Of a stretch of DNA of 64,000 bases, positions 50,496 to 60,319 are shown in pieces. The notes beneath the pieces are model-generated. The model ran no database searches. It saw only the letters and a list, made by a program, of their open reading frames with translations, and had not been told where the DNA came from. A program made the translations under genes and the position numbers. The stretch comes from Hydractinia symbiolongicarpus (lineage: Eukaryota > Cnidaria > Hydrozoa > Anthoathecata > Hydractiniidae). The stretch lies in contig NC_079877.1 of NCBI RefSeq assembly GCF_029227915.1, positions 28,793,851 through 28,857,850 on the forward strand, read 5' to 3'. Within the stretch, counting starts at the first letter, position 1, and each line of letters opens with the position of its first letter.

Positions 50496-50782
50496 ACTTT
50501 AGTGAAGTGTTATATTGGCTTCTAAAGTTATTCTTCTAAAATGCCTGAAAATGAAAGTTTTTAAAGAATTTGTCGCTATTCTTTCTAAAGTCTTAATAAT
50601 ATACGTTCCTTGAAATATTAAAATACTAAATAGAACAACTTTAGTGAAGTGTTATATTGGCTTCTAAAGTTATTCTTCTAAAATGCCTGAAAATGAAAGT
50701 TTTTAAAGAATTTGTCGCTATTCTTTCTAAAGTCTTAATAATATACGTTCCTTGAAATATTAAAATACTAAATAGAACAACT
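50496..50782. repeat. Perfect 142-bp tandem duplication in the SQSTM1 3' UTR
   Basis: The segment beginning ACTTTAGTGAAGTGTTATAT at 50496 is repeated without visible change from 50638, so the period is 142 bp. It lies immediately downstream (minus strand) of the SQSTM1 stop codon at 50803 and therefore is probably transcribed. The lack of differences means it is very recent, or an assembly artefact. Confidence 0.9.
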
Positions 50783-50802
50783 TGTAACCAATTTCAACAG
50801 CT

Positions 50803-53800
50803 TTACACAGACGGATTCAAAGCGTCTAAAACTTTTCCAATGCTTAGGTCCTTCGAAATTAGCAGCTGACGTAGCCAGCCTCCGTCATTGTCGAAACCCA
50901 TAGCTTCCATTTGACGGATCGCCTTTTCCAGACGTTGTTCATATTTTTGCTCTTCCGTTAACTTTTTTTCTGTAGGATTACTGTCCATGACAATGAAGTC
51001 TTCTGGTTTTTGGGTTGGCTATAAATAACAAGTTATAAAATCTGCAAGCAAGCTGTTAATATTCGTAACTTGTTTCAATTATTTAGATTCCTTAAATATC
51101 AAAAAATTCCCCAAAATCTCCCTAAAATCAGAAGTTAAAGAAGTACATTTATTTCGGGAATTATAATTTTCAAAACGCTTATATACATTTACTAAAAACG
51201 ATGTAAAAGTCCAGCTCGTTTGTTTAGTTGTTTGGTTTTGTATTTTTAGTCTGCCTTCTTGCCAGGATAGTCCTTAGCTAGTTCCTATAACCTCGACCTT
51301 ACCAATAATACGATTAGAAACAGACACTTGATCTTATCAAGGATATGATGCATACCTTATCCTCTACATCGTGTGATACCTTGTCTGGTACTGTCATATT
51401 ACCAAACAATCTTCCCATTACTTCTCCAAGGTTTGCAAACGGTTGACCGACTCCTCCTGATTGAGGAAGATCAGGGTTAAACCCAAACTGTTGTGCAAGT
51501 CCATGAAGCATTTGTTGAACATCCACTTCCTGACTAACACCATCAGTAGGGGCTTCATCATTCTCTTTTCTTACTTCAGTTTCCATTGCTTCCTGCTTTG
51601 AATACGACTCTTCTGTTTTCTTAGATTCACTACTTTCACTTTCCTGCAAATCTTCGTTTTCTTTTTCCATTTGAGAGGAGTTGGTTGACTTTTCTGATTG
51701 TCTTGAAGGATTAAGATCTAATCCAAACTCATGAGCAATATGGGCCAATACATCATCAAACCGTGGCATGGAAGGTCCATCATTTTCAGTCTGCTTATTT
51801 TTTGTGTCCTTGTAACTAAATCTTCCTCTTGGGCAAGCCACTGATTCATCTTTGCCACGAAACTCACAAGGAAACAGCACACCAGGTTTTACAACAAAAC
51901 GTGCAGATGGTCTTGGTTTCTTGATGCAAATAAAATCATGTCCATCTGGATGCAATCCTTTGCTTTCACAGGATGAACACAGGTCATAATCAAAACATAC
52001 CATACATTTGTATCTGATCCCCTTGATTATCATGTCACATCCATCACAAACTATGCCAGGATGCTCTTCATAGGCATTGGATCTTTCTTTTTCACATTTC
52101 TTTGCTAAAATAAGTTGAAATATTAAACTGTTATATTGATTTAAAAATCGAAAAGCCACAAAAAATATTGGTCTATCAAAATCGAAGAGAGTGGGTAATA
52201 GTTAAAGCAAGCAATTAAGCAGTTTCAGATATTTTTGTTAGATATTTCAACAATTTTACTAACATAGTCACAAATCTTTTTATTCTTGAATGAAAAATAT
52301 TTGCAGGGTATATAACTTTGTAAACCTCAGTTAATTTCTACATAGATGGTTTAAGATATATATACTATAAATCTACTAATTGTTTAATTTGATTATTTTA
52401 CAAAATATATCATCATTCATCATCATTCTCAGCTTAACGTTCGTTTTCCATGCTAGCATGGGTTGGCAGGGGTATATTAATGACCCTCTTCCAATCTGAT
52501 CTAGACTGTGTTAGATCTAAACTCAACTTCCTCTGTTATATAAAAATAAGCAAAATTTGAATATATCTCTTTCTGACTACCTCCATTTTTGCGTGAATTT
52601 TACAGTGACTCTTAAATGTTTTCTGCATTAAAATGAAATATATTTTTTTTGACAGAAAAAGCTTAACATTTTTTATTTTCTAAAGAAAAGTAATAATGCA
52701 AAAGGAAACCATAACTATGTTCAGAGTTCAAATGAACATACAAAGGCAAACAAATGTATAATTATATACCTTTAACATAAAACTTTAAACAATTTTCATT
52801 TTCAGGCACATTATCCAAAGCTTGTGTTAATTCTTCATCAGAAGAAACTGAAATAAAATCTTCTTCATCATCTAAAATGGAATAAAAAATAATAGTATTT
52901 AAAAACTGGTGAACCTGGAAACATGTGATTAAGATTTTTGGGAAGGGGGGCAGTGTCTATAGTCAATTGTTGTTTTTGGAATTCATATTTTTTGGGTGCC
53001 TTCCATACACATGTTGCCATGAAAAACAACGTTTATAGATATTTAGATTTAGATATTTTGGCTGAAGGTGCTGACATTATGACCATGCATGGTAAAATTG
53101 TCAATAAAAAAGGATACTGATTTGTCTGAAACACCTTAATAACCACAAGGACTTTCAAGCAAATTTGTTATTTTATAAAAACCTAAAAGAAAAGATCTTT
53201 TTTAAAATTAAAAAACTTTTTGGTTGTAACAGCACCAGTTGTATATTTTGGAACCCTATGGGAACTTACCAAAGTAAAAAAAACAAAAAAACAAAGACAT
53301 AATTTATGGGTGCGCTATACTTACGCTTTACTTATTGGTGCAAAATTAATCCTATTATCCTATAGCAACCCTGTACAACATTGATGAAAAACACAGTGAC
53401 GGACAAACTGTGAATGGTATACCCTGAACAAACTTTGTTTGCATACAGTCAATGAAATTCTATAATAGCAGGATATACTATTTCAGTATATCCACATTTT
53501 TTTTTTCTTCTGCGAAAACCTGATTGCACGAAGCTTATGTCTTATTTCTCCAGGCTATAATGGGAAGCATTTACAGCTCTGCTTTTTTATAGCCTATACA
53601 AAGATGAAACTTTACTGTGGCAAGTCCAAAGCAATCAGAATTTTTCGTTATAACTGTTATCACATTTATGTTTTATGGAAAACACAACAAGAATACCGCA
53701 TTTTTTCAGTAATTGGGAAATTTGAAATTCATCAATTTCATGAATTCCATAAGATCAATCTTGTCATTTTCAAATACATTGAACAAAACATTTTTTCATA

Positions 53801-56237
53801 AAAACAGCTAAGCAACATCAGCAGCAAACTGTTCCTTTGTTACTTTCCACAATTAAAAAGATATAAAGTTGTTGTTTTATCCCTTCTAACATATTCGTGC
53901 ATACAGATGTGTTCCTACGCTGAAACCAGTGATCTTTTAACCTACAGGTTGGTGTACATCAGGGTTCTGTACTTAGTCCTTTGTTGTTTGTTCTAGTCTT
54001 AGAAGCGCTGTCGATGGAGTTCAGAACAGGTTGTCCATGGGAGTTATTGTATTCAGATGATTTGGTTCTTAAAGCAGAGTCGATGGAAGAATTAGTTGAA
54101 AAGTTTGAGAAGTGGAAGAAAGGACTAGAAGAGAAAGGGCTAAAGGTAAACACAGCAAAGTCTAAAGTCATGATTAGTAGCATTGCAGCCAAGTGTGACC
54201 TTGTAGTTGAAAAGTGGCCTTGTGGAGTTTGCAGGAAAGTGGTTGGTAGTAACTCAATTTTTTGTCAGACTTGCAAGCATTGGGTACATAAGAAGTGCAG
54301 TAATATTAGCTGAAGGTTAAGAGCTGACATTCAGTTTGTATGCAAGCGTTGCAAAGGTGAGATTATATAAGTATTTCCAGCTTTAATGATGTACAACAGT
54401 GGCTCGTTAGAGATAGTTGAGAACTTCTGTTACTTAGGTGATATGTTGGGCAGTGAAGGGGGTGTTGGAAGAAGTGTTACTTGCAGGATAGGTTCTGCTT
54501 GGAAAAAGTTCAGAGAGTTACTTCCTTTGTTGACTAGCAGAGTCCTGTCAATTGAGGTAAAAGGTAGGTTGTATGAGGCCTGTGTAAGAAGTGTTATGTT
54601 ATACGGTAGTGAGACATGGGCAGTGAAACAGGAAGATCTTGACCGTTTAGAAAGGAATGATATGAGAATGGTTAGGTGGATGTGTAACGCCAGTCTGAGA
54701 GACAAAAAGAGTTCAGATGAGCTAAGAAGCAGGCTAAGTCTCCGTAGAATTAAAGATGTTATCCAGATAAGAAGATTGAATTGGCTGGGGCACTTGGAAA
54801 GAATGGAGGAGGATAATTGGGTAAGAAAGTGTAGAGACTTGATAGTTCCTGGGGCAAAGCCAAGAGGCAGACCGAGAAAGACTTGGCAGGAGGTTATAAG
54901 GACAGACTTGATAGAGAGGAAGTTGAGTTTAGATCTAACACAGTCTAGATCAGATTGGAAGAGGGTCATTAATATACCCCGTCCAACCCATGCTAGCATG
55001 GAAAACGGACGTTAAGCCGAGAATGATGATGATGATGATGTTAAACCATCTGTTCAAAAAGGGATCCTGTATATAAACAGGGTGGCCACTCGTCCTTGAA
55101 AACCTTGAATGTTCTTGAATGTTCTTGAATTTTATTTGGTCTTGAATTGTTCTTGAAATAGTATGTTTTCCACCCTTGGTTCTTGAATGTTCTTGAGTTT
55201 TTACAATTCTATGAAAAATCTTTTTAGAATAGTAAAAAAATGTCTAGTAAAAAAAGTACCAGAATGCATGGAAAAAGTATTTTTAATGAAAGTTGGTTGA
55301 GCGATGAACAGTTTAAAATATGGTTGAAAAGGGGACCAGATAAACACAAAGCATTGTGTAGACTTTGTAACACAGTGATAGACATAACTATAATGGGAAA
55401 AAGTGCTTTAGCATCGCATTCTAAGGGCAACAAGCATCAAGTGAATGTGAAAAACTATAGTCCAGTTTCTGGTCTGTTCTTCAAAAGTAACCCTCCAAAG
55501 CCATCATCAAGCAAAGACGCCTCCCCCGCCACTAACAAGATTGATTTAATGATGAGTACATTAGCAGTTTCCCATGCTGAAATTCGTTGGGCTCTGAAAG
55601 TACTAACATCACATCATTCATTTCGTTCTTGCTTGAATTTGAACCAGCTATTTTGTGTGATGTTCCCTGACAGTGACATAGCAAAGTCATTCCAGTTATC
55701 AAAAACGAAATGTGCGTACTACATCGTACATGGATTAGCCCCATATTTCATGGAAATCTTGCTCCAAGAAATTAAAAATTCGCCAACCTATTCCACACTT
55801 TTTGACGAAAGTTTGAATCATTATAAACAGGAAGAACAAATGGACGTTAGGGTTTTATTAAAACCTTGATGCTGTATTTGATAGAATTTGTTCAATAATA
55901 AATATGTGGCTAATGTCACACAAGCCTAATTACTTGGAGGTTGTCTTCTTTGTGCCCATGTGTAATTGAAAGTGTTGTTTTGCATTTTTGGAATAGTTAG
56001 CTAACTATTGGAAGAAAAAACCCTCCGAAATTCGGGAAAAAAACAAAAAAAAACAGAGCTAACCCTACCTTTCCAGAATAACTCCAGATCCTTCCTCAAT
56101 AGGTCTGGGAAGGCTTGTCTAATTTTCCCAGTAAAATACTCAAAATTCTCTGATACATCCCCATCAATATTAAACTTTCTAATTTCTTTTGTTGCCTTAT
56201 TCTCGATATAGAAAACCTTTACACTCAATAACGCCAT
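50803..56237 (-). CDS. SQSTM1: p62/sequestosome-1, selective autophagy receptor
   Basis: Four exons on the minus strand: 56069-56237, 52770-52871, 51356-52104, 50803-51018. Total 411 aa (human 440) with matching phases. Residues ~1-90 are a PB1 domain split by intron 1, with the basic face (KIRQAF) and the acidic OPCA motif DDEEDFISVSSDEEL. A ZZ zinc finger follows (VCDGCDMIIKGIRYKCMVCF, then YDLCSSCESKGLH and H-D-F). Then comes a Ser/Glu-rich linker containing two similar amphipathic segments (AHIAHEFGLDLNPS and HGLAQQFGFNPDLP). The C-terminus is a UBA domain with MGFDNDGGWLRQLL. A LIR-like EDFIVMD precedes the UBA. p62 polymerises through PB1, binds ubiquitin through UBA and tethers cargo to Atg8/LC3 (family knowledge). 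Intron 1 (3.2 kb) holds a LINE and a hAT fragment. A KEAP1-binding STGE motif was not found. Confidence 0.95.
52411..52534 (-). mobile_element. 3'-end fragment of a LINE in SQSTM1 intron 2 region
   Basis: The reverse complement reads from AGAGGAAGTTGAGTTTAGAT to a GATGATGAATGATGATG tail. It matches the last ~120 bp of the LINE ending at 55.04 kb almost base for base. A heavily 5'-truncated insertion, as expected from target-primed reverse transcription. It sits between SQSTM1 exons 2 and 3. Confidence 0.85.
52872..53944. other. SQSTM1 intron 1, 3' part, no gene seen
   Basis: AT-rich intronic sequence downstream (minus sense) of the LINE and hAT insertions. Open frames at 52.94 and 53.60 kb have no splice context or family resemblance. 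Confidence 0.5.
53945..55040 (+). pseudogene. 5'-truncated LINE (non-LTR retrotransposon), near-intact 3' part
   Basis: One continuous reading frame interrupted by only two stops (TGA 54311-54313 and a TAA near 54369). It begins in the RT palm (VGVHQGSVLSPLLFVLVLEA), carries the catalytic block as LYSDDLVL (usual F/Y-A-D-D changed to Y-S-D-D) and the thumb (KGLKVNTAKSKVMIS). Then comes a PHD-like Cys/His segment (CGVCRKVVG...CQTCKHWVHKKC...CKRC) and the C-terminal region typical of such elements (YEACVRSVMLYGSETWAVK, LNWLGHLERMEEDNW, GRPRKTW). It ends with a (GAT)n tail at 55024-55040. Opposite in orientation to SQSTM1, in whose first intron it sits. Clade not assigned. Two other copies occur at 31.3 and 52.4 kb. 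Confidence 0.88.
55090..55205. repeat. Short TTCTTGAATG-type repeats before the hAT fragment
   Basis: Repeated phrases (CTTGAAAACCTTGAATGTTC, TTCTTGAATGTTCTTGAATT, GGTTCTTGAATGTTCTTGAG) lie between the LINE end and the zinc-finger frame. Possibly sub-terminal repeats of the hAT-type element; no matching right end was identified. Confidence 0.45.
55240..55869 (+). pseudogene. Truncated hAT-type transposase (BED-like zinc finger part)
   Basis: A 209-codon frame. The N-terminal part contains a BED-like finger (CRLCNTVID...LASHSKGNKH). It is followed by blocks seen in hAT-derived proteins of cnidarians and fish: HAEIRWALKVLTSHHSFRSC, LFCVMFPDSDIAKSF, TKCAYYIVHGLAPYF and FDESLN. The frame ends shortly after the first catalytic-region block, and the rest of the RNase H-like domain, including the C-terminal dimerisation region, is absent. 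It lies in SQSTM1 intron 1 on the opposite strand. It is likely a dead fragment, though it is open for its whole length. Assignment to hAT rests on remembered family pattern. Confidence 0.65.
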
Positions 56238-56535
56238 GTTTTCCTTCCAATCTAAACCGTTTCAATGTTTCAGGCTTCTTCATCTTTTCAGTATTTAAAA
56301 GAAAATTCAGGTTAGTCATCGTGAGTTTGTAAAAAAATCACTTCTTTCTGCAATGGAGGTTTCTGGTAAAGAAAGATCTGGAATATTTTGAATGTTTGTT
56401 ATGAAATCTCCAGCTATGTCTTTAAGTAATCGCTTTCGGTACCGGTGACTGAGTATTTGAAATGTTCTATGATGGCGGCCACAATGTTAATAAGAAGCCC
56501 AGAGGCTTTAACAATTAACCAGAGTTATAAAATTG
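56238..56535. other. 5' flank of SQSTM1
   Basis: Presumed promoter and 5' UTR of the minus-strand SQSTM1 gene. No motif strong enough to name. Confidence 0.45.
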
Positions 56536-56636
56536 CAACCACGTCCCCAGGGCATCTTGTACCCTTCTGACATCCGGGACGGCGATATCGCCTTCCCCGT
56601 GTCAAAAAGATTCAAGATACCCTTGGGTCGAGGTTG
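56536..56636. mobile_element. Foldback element copy upstream of SQSTM1
   Basis: CAACCACGTCCCCAGGGCAT at the left and the inverse of CAACCTCGACCCAAGGGTAT at the right; a hairpin-forming member of the family also seen at 16.5, 45.7, 50.0 and 59.6 kb. It includes GACATCCGGGACGGCGATAT, shared with the 59.6-kb copy. Confidence 0.6.
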
Positions 56637-56747
56637 GCAAAATCGATGGATGGATGATAGAACGTGGAAACTAAGCATTTTCCTCACAACACGGACGGAC
56701 AATTTAACTCGAGAAAACGAAGTAATCAATATAGAAAGTGTTGCGGA

Positions 56748-56985
56748 GAGGTTGCCAAGGCAAAGCACGACAAGGAAAGGGCACAGCAAAGGCAGGCAAG
56801 GAAACAGGAAGAGGAATCAGCAAAGCAGGGGTAGGCAAGGCATAGAGGCACAGGCAAGGGCATAGAAGCCAGGCACCAGAAAAGGCATAGGAAGGGTAGG
56901 CAAAGGCAGGCAAGGAAACAGGAACAGGAATAAGCAAGGCAGGGTTAGGCAAGGCAAGGGAACGGCAAGGCAGGGGCAGGCACCT
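56748..56985 (+). repeat. Purine-rich AGGCA/GGCAAGG tandem repeat
   Basis: Degenerate repeats of AGGCAAGG-type words, with a longer unit (GGCAGGCAAGGAAACAGGAA...) appearing twice about 115 bp apart. Open frames on both strands result from the repeat. It lies 0.5-0.75 kb upstream of SQSTM1. Confidence 0.8.
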
Positions 56986-57367
56986 TAATAGAGAATCCCC
57001 CTACAACTCAAAGATTCGTATGCTCGATATATCTAAGATATGTATCATATTAATCCAGGAGTATAGAAAATATTGGGATGCAAATATTTCAAATTCAGTA
57101 GCTCAAACAAAGCTCTCAAATTTATATCCGGTCAATATATATACAGTGAATCATGTTAGCAGAATTATGTGCCAATACAAATATTTAAACAATCGGTCAT
57201 AACGCCAAAAAAACTATCAATTTTTAATAAATCTGAGATTAAAAGTTAACTTGGTTCCAATGACAACAACATTAAAAAGTCAAGATATAGAAATAATTAG
57301 AGAAGTCCACGAAAAAGGCGAAACATTTACCTGGTTGTTGTAAGTGCAAGATAATTATGTTTTTCCT

Positions 57368-57436
57368 AGCCCTGTCCAGGATTTGAACCTGGATCTCTCA
57401 TTTGCATGAGTGTCATAGCCATTAGACCAACAGGGC
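57368..57436 (-). ncRNA. tRNA-like sequence with a 4-nt anticodon loop
   Basis: On the minus strand 69 nt fold as a tRNA: acceptor GCCCTGT/ACAGGGC (7 of 7 pairs), D arm GTCT-AATGGCTA-TGAC, T arm CCAGG-TTCAAAT-CCTGG (5 of 5), pol III A box (TGGTCTAATGG) and B box (GGTTCAAATCC). The anticodon arm is only 14 nt: CTCAT-GCAA-ATGAG, a 5-bp stem with a 4-nt loop, where a normal tRNA has 17 nt with a 7-nt loop. A 7-nt loop cannot be drawn with a paired stem. No CCA is encoded and no T run follows directly. It cannot decode in the usual way; it may be a tRNA pseudogene, a repeat head or an unusual small RNA. Confidence 0.6.
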
Positions 57437-57534
57437 ATGATTATATATATATGAAAAACTTTACATGTGCATCTTATATATGCTCACAGTCTTTTTACTA
57501 AAAAATATGGCACCTAGTTTGGTATATTTAGCAC

Positions 57535-58005
57535 GAGGGTGCCGATAAGCCGCATACGCCGTAAAAAGTGCGGGCGTTTTCGGGCGAGTTCGGCTTTTTG
57601 AAAAAGGTCAGGTATTTGCCCGAAAAAACCCGCATAGTCCCGAACAATGCCCGAAGAAAAAAAAGATTCACCGCAAATGACTCTCGAAGAATTATTTAAA
57701 AAAGTATAAAAATTAAAATGAACTATGTGATAGCGAAGTTCTTAAAAGAACTGTTTTTTGTGATTTGTGATAAGATTTACTTGATAAATAACTTATATAT
57801 AAACTTTATTAACTCCTTTCTCTTCAAACGCATTCTTTTAACTGTCGTCCGCCATGTTTATGTTACAAGGTGTTGCATTTCGGGAATGTTCCGGGCGTGT
57901 TCGGGAAAGTGCGGGCGGTTTCGGCCGACAACCGTCAATTTAATTCGAAAAGTCGCCCGAACTCGCCCAAATATATGCGGGCGTTTTCGGCTTATCGGCA
58001 CCCTC
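57535..58005. mobile_element. GC-rich MITE with terminal inverted repeats
   Basis: GAGGGTGCCGATAAGCCGCA at the left is mirrored by the inverse of the right end (GAGGGTGCCGATAAGCCGAA). The sub-terminal zones repeat CGGGCG, CCCGAA and TCGGG words, while the centre is AT-rich. It is 471 bp with no coding capacity. The flanks did not show an obvious target-site duplication. Confidence 0.75.
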
Positions 58006-58429
58006 TTTATTTAGCTAGAAAATCTGAGCCACTAAATTATGTTTTATGCTTTAGTTAGGGAGCTTTTTAGAGGTGTGAATGACCTAAAAGTGAAAAATAG
58101 TGATAGCTCTACATAACCTTCCATTTTCACTATATTTTTCAAAATAAATACTATGGACAAGGTTGCAAAAAACACATTATGGAGGTTGCATTTATTCTTT
58201 TATTTATAAAAAAAGTCCAGGCTCTTCTGCTAAAAAGAATATATGTCTATACCAATGTTCTTTTGCTGATTTGGCTAAACTTTTGGTTCTTAGTTTTTTG
58301 TCTAAAATTGTTAGAACCAACATATTTTGTGGATAATTGTAGATATTTGATGGTACTTTCCTAATCAGAGCATAATTAACTCATTGTGCAGTATGTGTAT
58401 GACTAGAAAATATGTCTTAAGGATCATTT

Positions 58430-58620
58430 AAATCTAGCTACATAGCTAATTTTATGCCGGCCAAGTAGCCAGTTTTATGTCAGATAAGTAGCTAGTGAGA
58501 AAAACAGTTTTGTGCTGGTTGACTACCTAGTTTATGCTGCTAGCTAGCCAATTTGGTAGTGTTATACCAGCTTATTTTGCCACATATGTTGGTAGTTATT
58601 TGCTAGTTAGGTGTGGGTGA
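58430..58620. repeat. Degenerate TAGCTAG-rich repeat
   Basis: Words such as AAGTAGCTAG, AGTTTTATG and GCTAGCTAGC recur irregularly at 25-35-bp intervals. Low-complexity, not a defined family. Confidence 0.45.
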
Positions 58621-60295
58621 GAAGAGGTTCATTACATGTAAAAAATAGTGATATACTAGCTAGCTATTTATACTTCCCTCTTTCGTTTTCTTAAAAATAT
58701 CAGTTCGTCCCCATTTTCCTCTTGGCACCATCTTTAAAAAACAACAAACACTCCATCGCTTTGCTCCTTGATAAACACGCTGTCTCGCTTACTATAAACT
58801 GTACTAAAGAATGACCACATTAAATTGCTGAATTACTGTGATTTTTTGTTTGAATTTTTATAATTCGGATGTATAGGGACGAAATCGCATAGAAATGCTA
58901 TATACTCTCCATCGTACTTCTTTATTTCCCTTATATTTGGCTTATATAATGAGGAAATAGGCTCCGCTACGCTCCGTGCGCTGGCGCGCACTCCGCTACT
59001 CTCCGCAAAAACATCACATTTTTACTAAAATCTGTACATTTAAAATATAATAGAAGTGAATCTAATTATCCTAACGTAAGTTGTGCTGCTCTTAGCTGCT
59101 TTAACAGCACTAAGAAAATCAAGGAATGAAGGGAGCAATTATGTGAAGTACATGGAAACGTTAAACATAAACACTGTAATTGTGACCACCCTTTCAGGAT
59201 GTATATACAGTTTTCCTTACAAAGAGCAAAGGTATAACAACCTCGTTCCCAGGGCATTTTGCCTTGTTGATAAGTGGCGAAAAGGCCATGGAACAGGCTT
59301 GTCACATGATCGCTTATGATTTATGATAATTAAACCAAAAAAATAATTTATGAGCAGTTCTTGCCATGCAAAAATTTATTTCTGCCCCCCCCCCCCCCGC
59401 GCGGGAGTTTTATGTAAACTAAGCAAGAGTACAACACAAACATGGCGGTCGATTTATTTTGTGGACTGGATAAAAATACTAGCTAAGGTTTAACATCGAC
59501 TTTAGAGAGGCTCGTTTTTGGGAAATATATTAAAAAAAGATACCATTTTTAGTTCAACATGATATAAAGCAAATTTATCTCGATAATTAAATTGATATAT
59601 ATGCAACCTCGTCCCCAGGGCATTTTGTATCTTCTCTGACCCCGGGACGGCGATACGAACATGGCCCCGGAGGAGGCCTCGTCACGTGACCCTCCAATAC
59701 ACAGTATTTCTGTGTGTAATATTTAATGAGATTTGTCTCAATGTACCAAAGTTTTATATATAACCTTGCAGAGCTAAGCGAGATCGGCGTTTTACGTCAC
59801 AGATACGTGCGGCGGGTTTGTTTGGATTCCTCTCATCGCAACACACAAACTTCTAACATATTGCCCTTGATTGTTTTGTGTAAATGTATATATATATACA
59901 ATAATGTTATTTAGGCTGCTGTTTACTTGAAGAAACAATTTAGTTATGTGTATTTCACTGAATTGGTTGACTAGCAAGCCCTGGGTTGCAAAACTTGTAG
60001 CTAGGGCAAACTTGGAAATTATTAAATGATTTGCCCATCTGAACATAGCACTTCGTTGGTTCTCTAAGGTGCTGTGCCATCCCGCGATGTCTGTCGACCC
60101 ATGTTGTTCGATATTTTGAACTGTGGAAAAAAGACAATATGGGCAGCCCTCCGACAATATGGGTAAACCGACAATTTAGTGCAGCGCGGTTGTTGTGTGT
60201 GGATCGTGGGTATTGTGGATATCTAGCTAGCTATATTTTCCTCAGTTTGTTTATATAAGTTTGTTATTTCACTTTGTTTTTTTATCCCTTTCAGG
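58621..60295. other. Intergenic with foldback copies; no gene confirmed
   Basis: Contains two members of the foldback family, at 59238-59310 (CAACCTCGTTCCCAGGGCAT...) and 59604-59692 (CAACCTCGTCCCCAGGGCAT...GACGGCGATACG), and a C-run at about 59385-59397. A minus-strand open stretch at 59955-60120 follows a good acceptor (TTTTTTCCACAG) but has no donor or family match, so it is not called. Confidence 0.5.
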
Positions 60296-60319
60296 GATAA
60301 TTTAGATTTAAGTTTTTAA

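Noticed and set aside
54430-54999. Minus-strand open frame (189 codons) opposite the LINE
   Set aside because: It is the antisense shadow of a clear reverse-transcriptase reading frame.
57368-57436. Functional tRNA-Cys (GCA) or tRNA-Ala
   Set aside because: Reading GCA as anticodon requires a 7-nt loop, which leaves the anticodon stem unpaired; the 14-nt arm only pairs with a 4-nt loop.
59955-60137. Minus-strand exon-like stretch after a good acceptor
   Set aside because: No donor, no continuing exon and no recognisable family; two frames look equally plausible.
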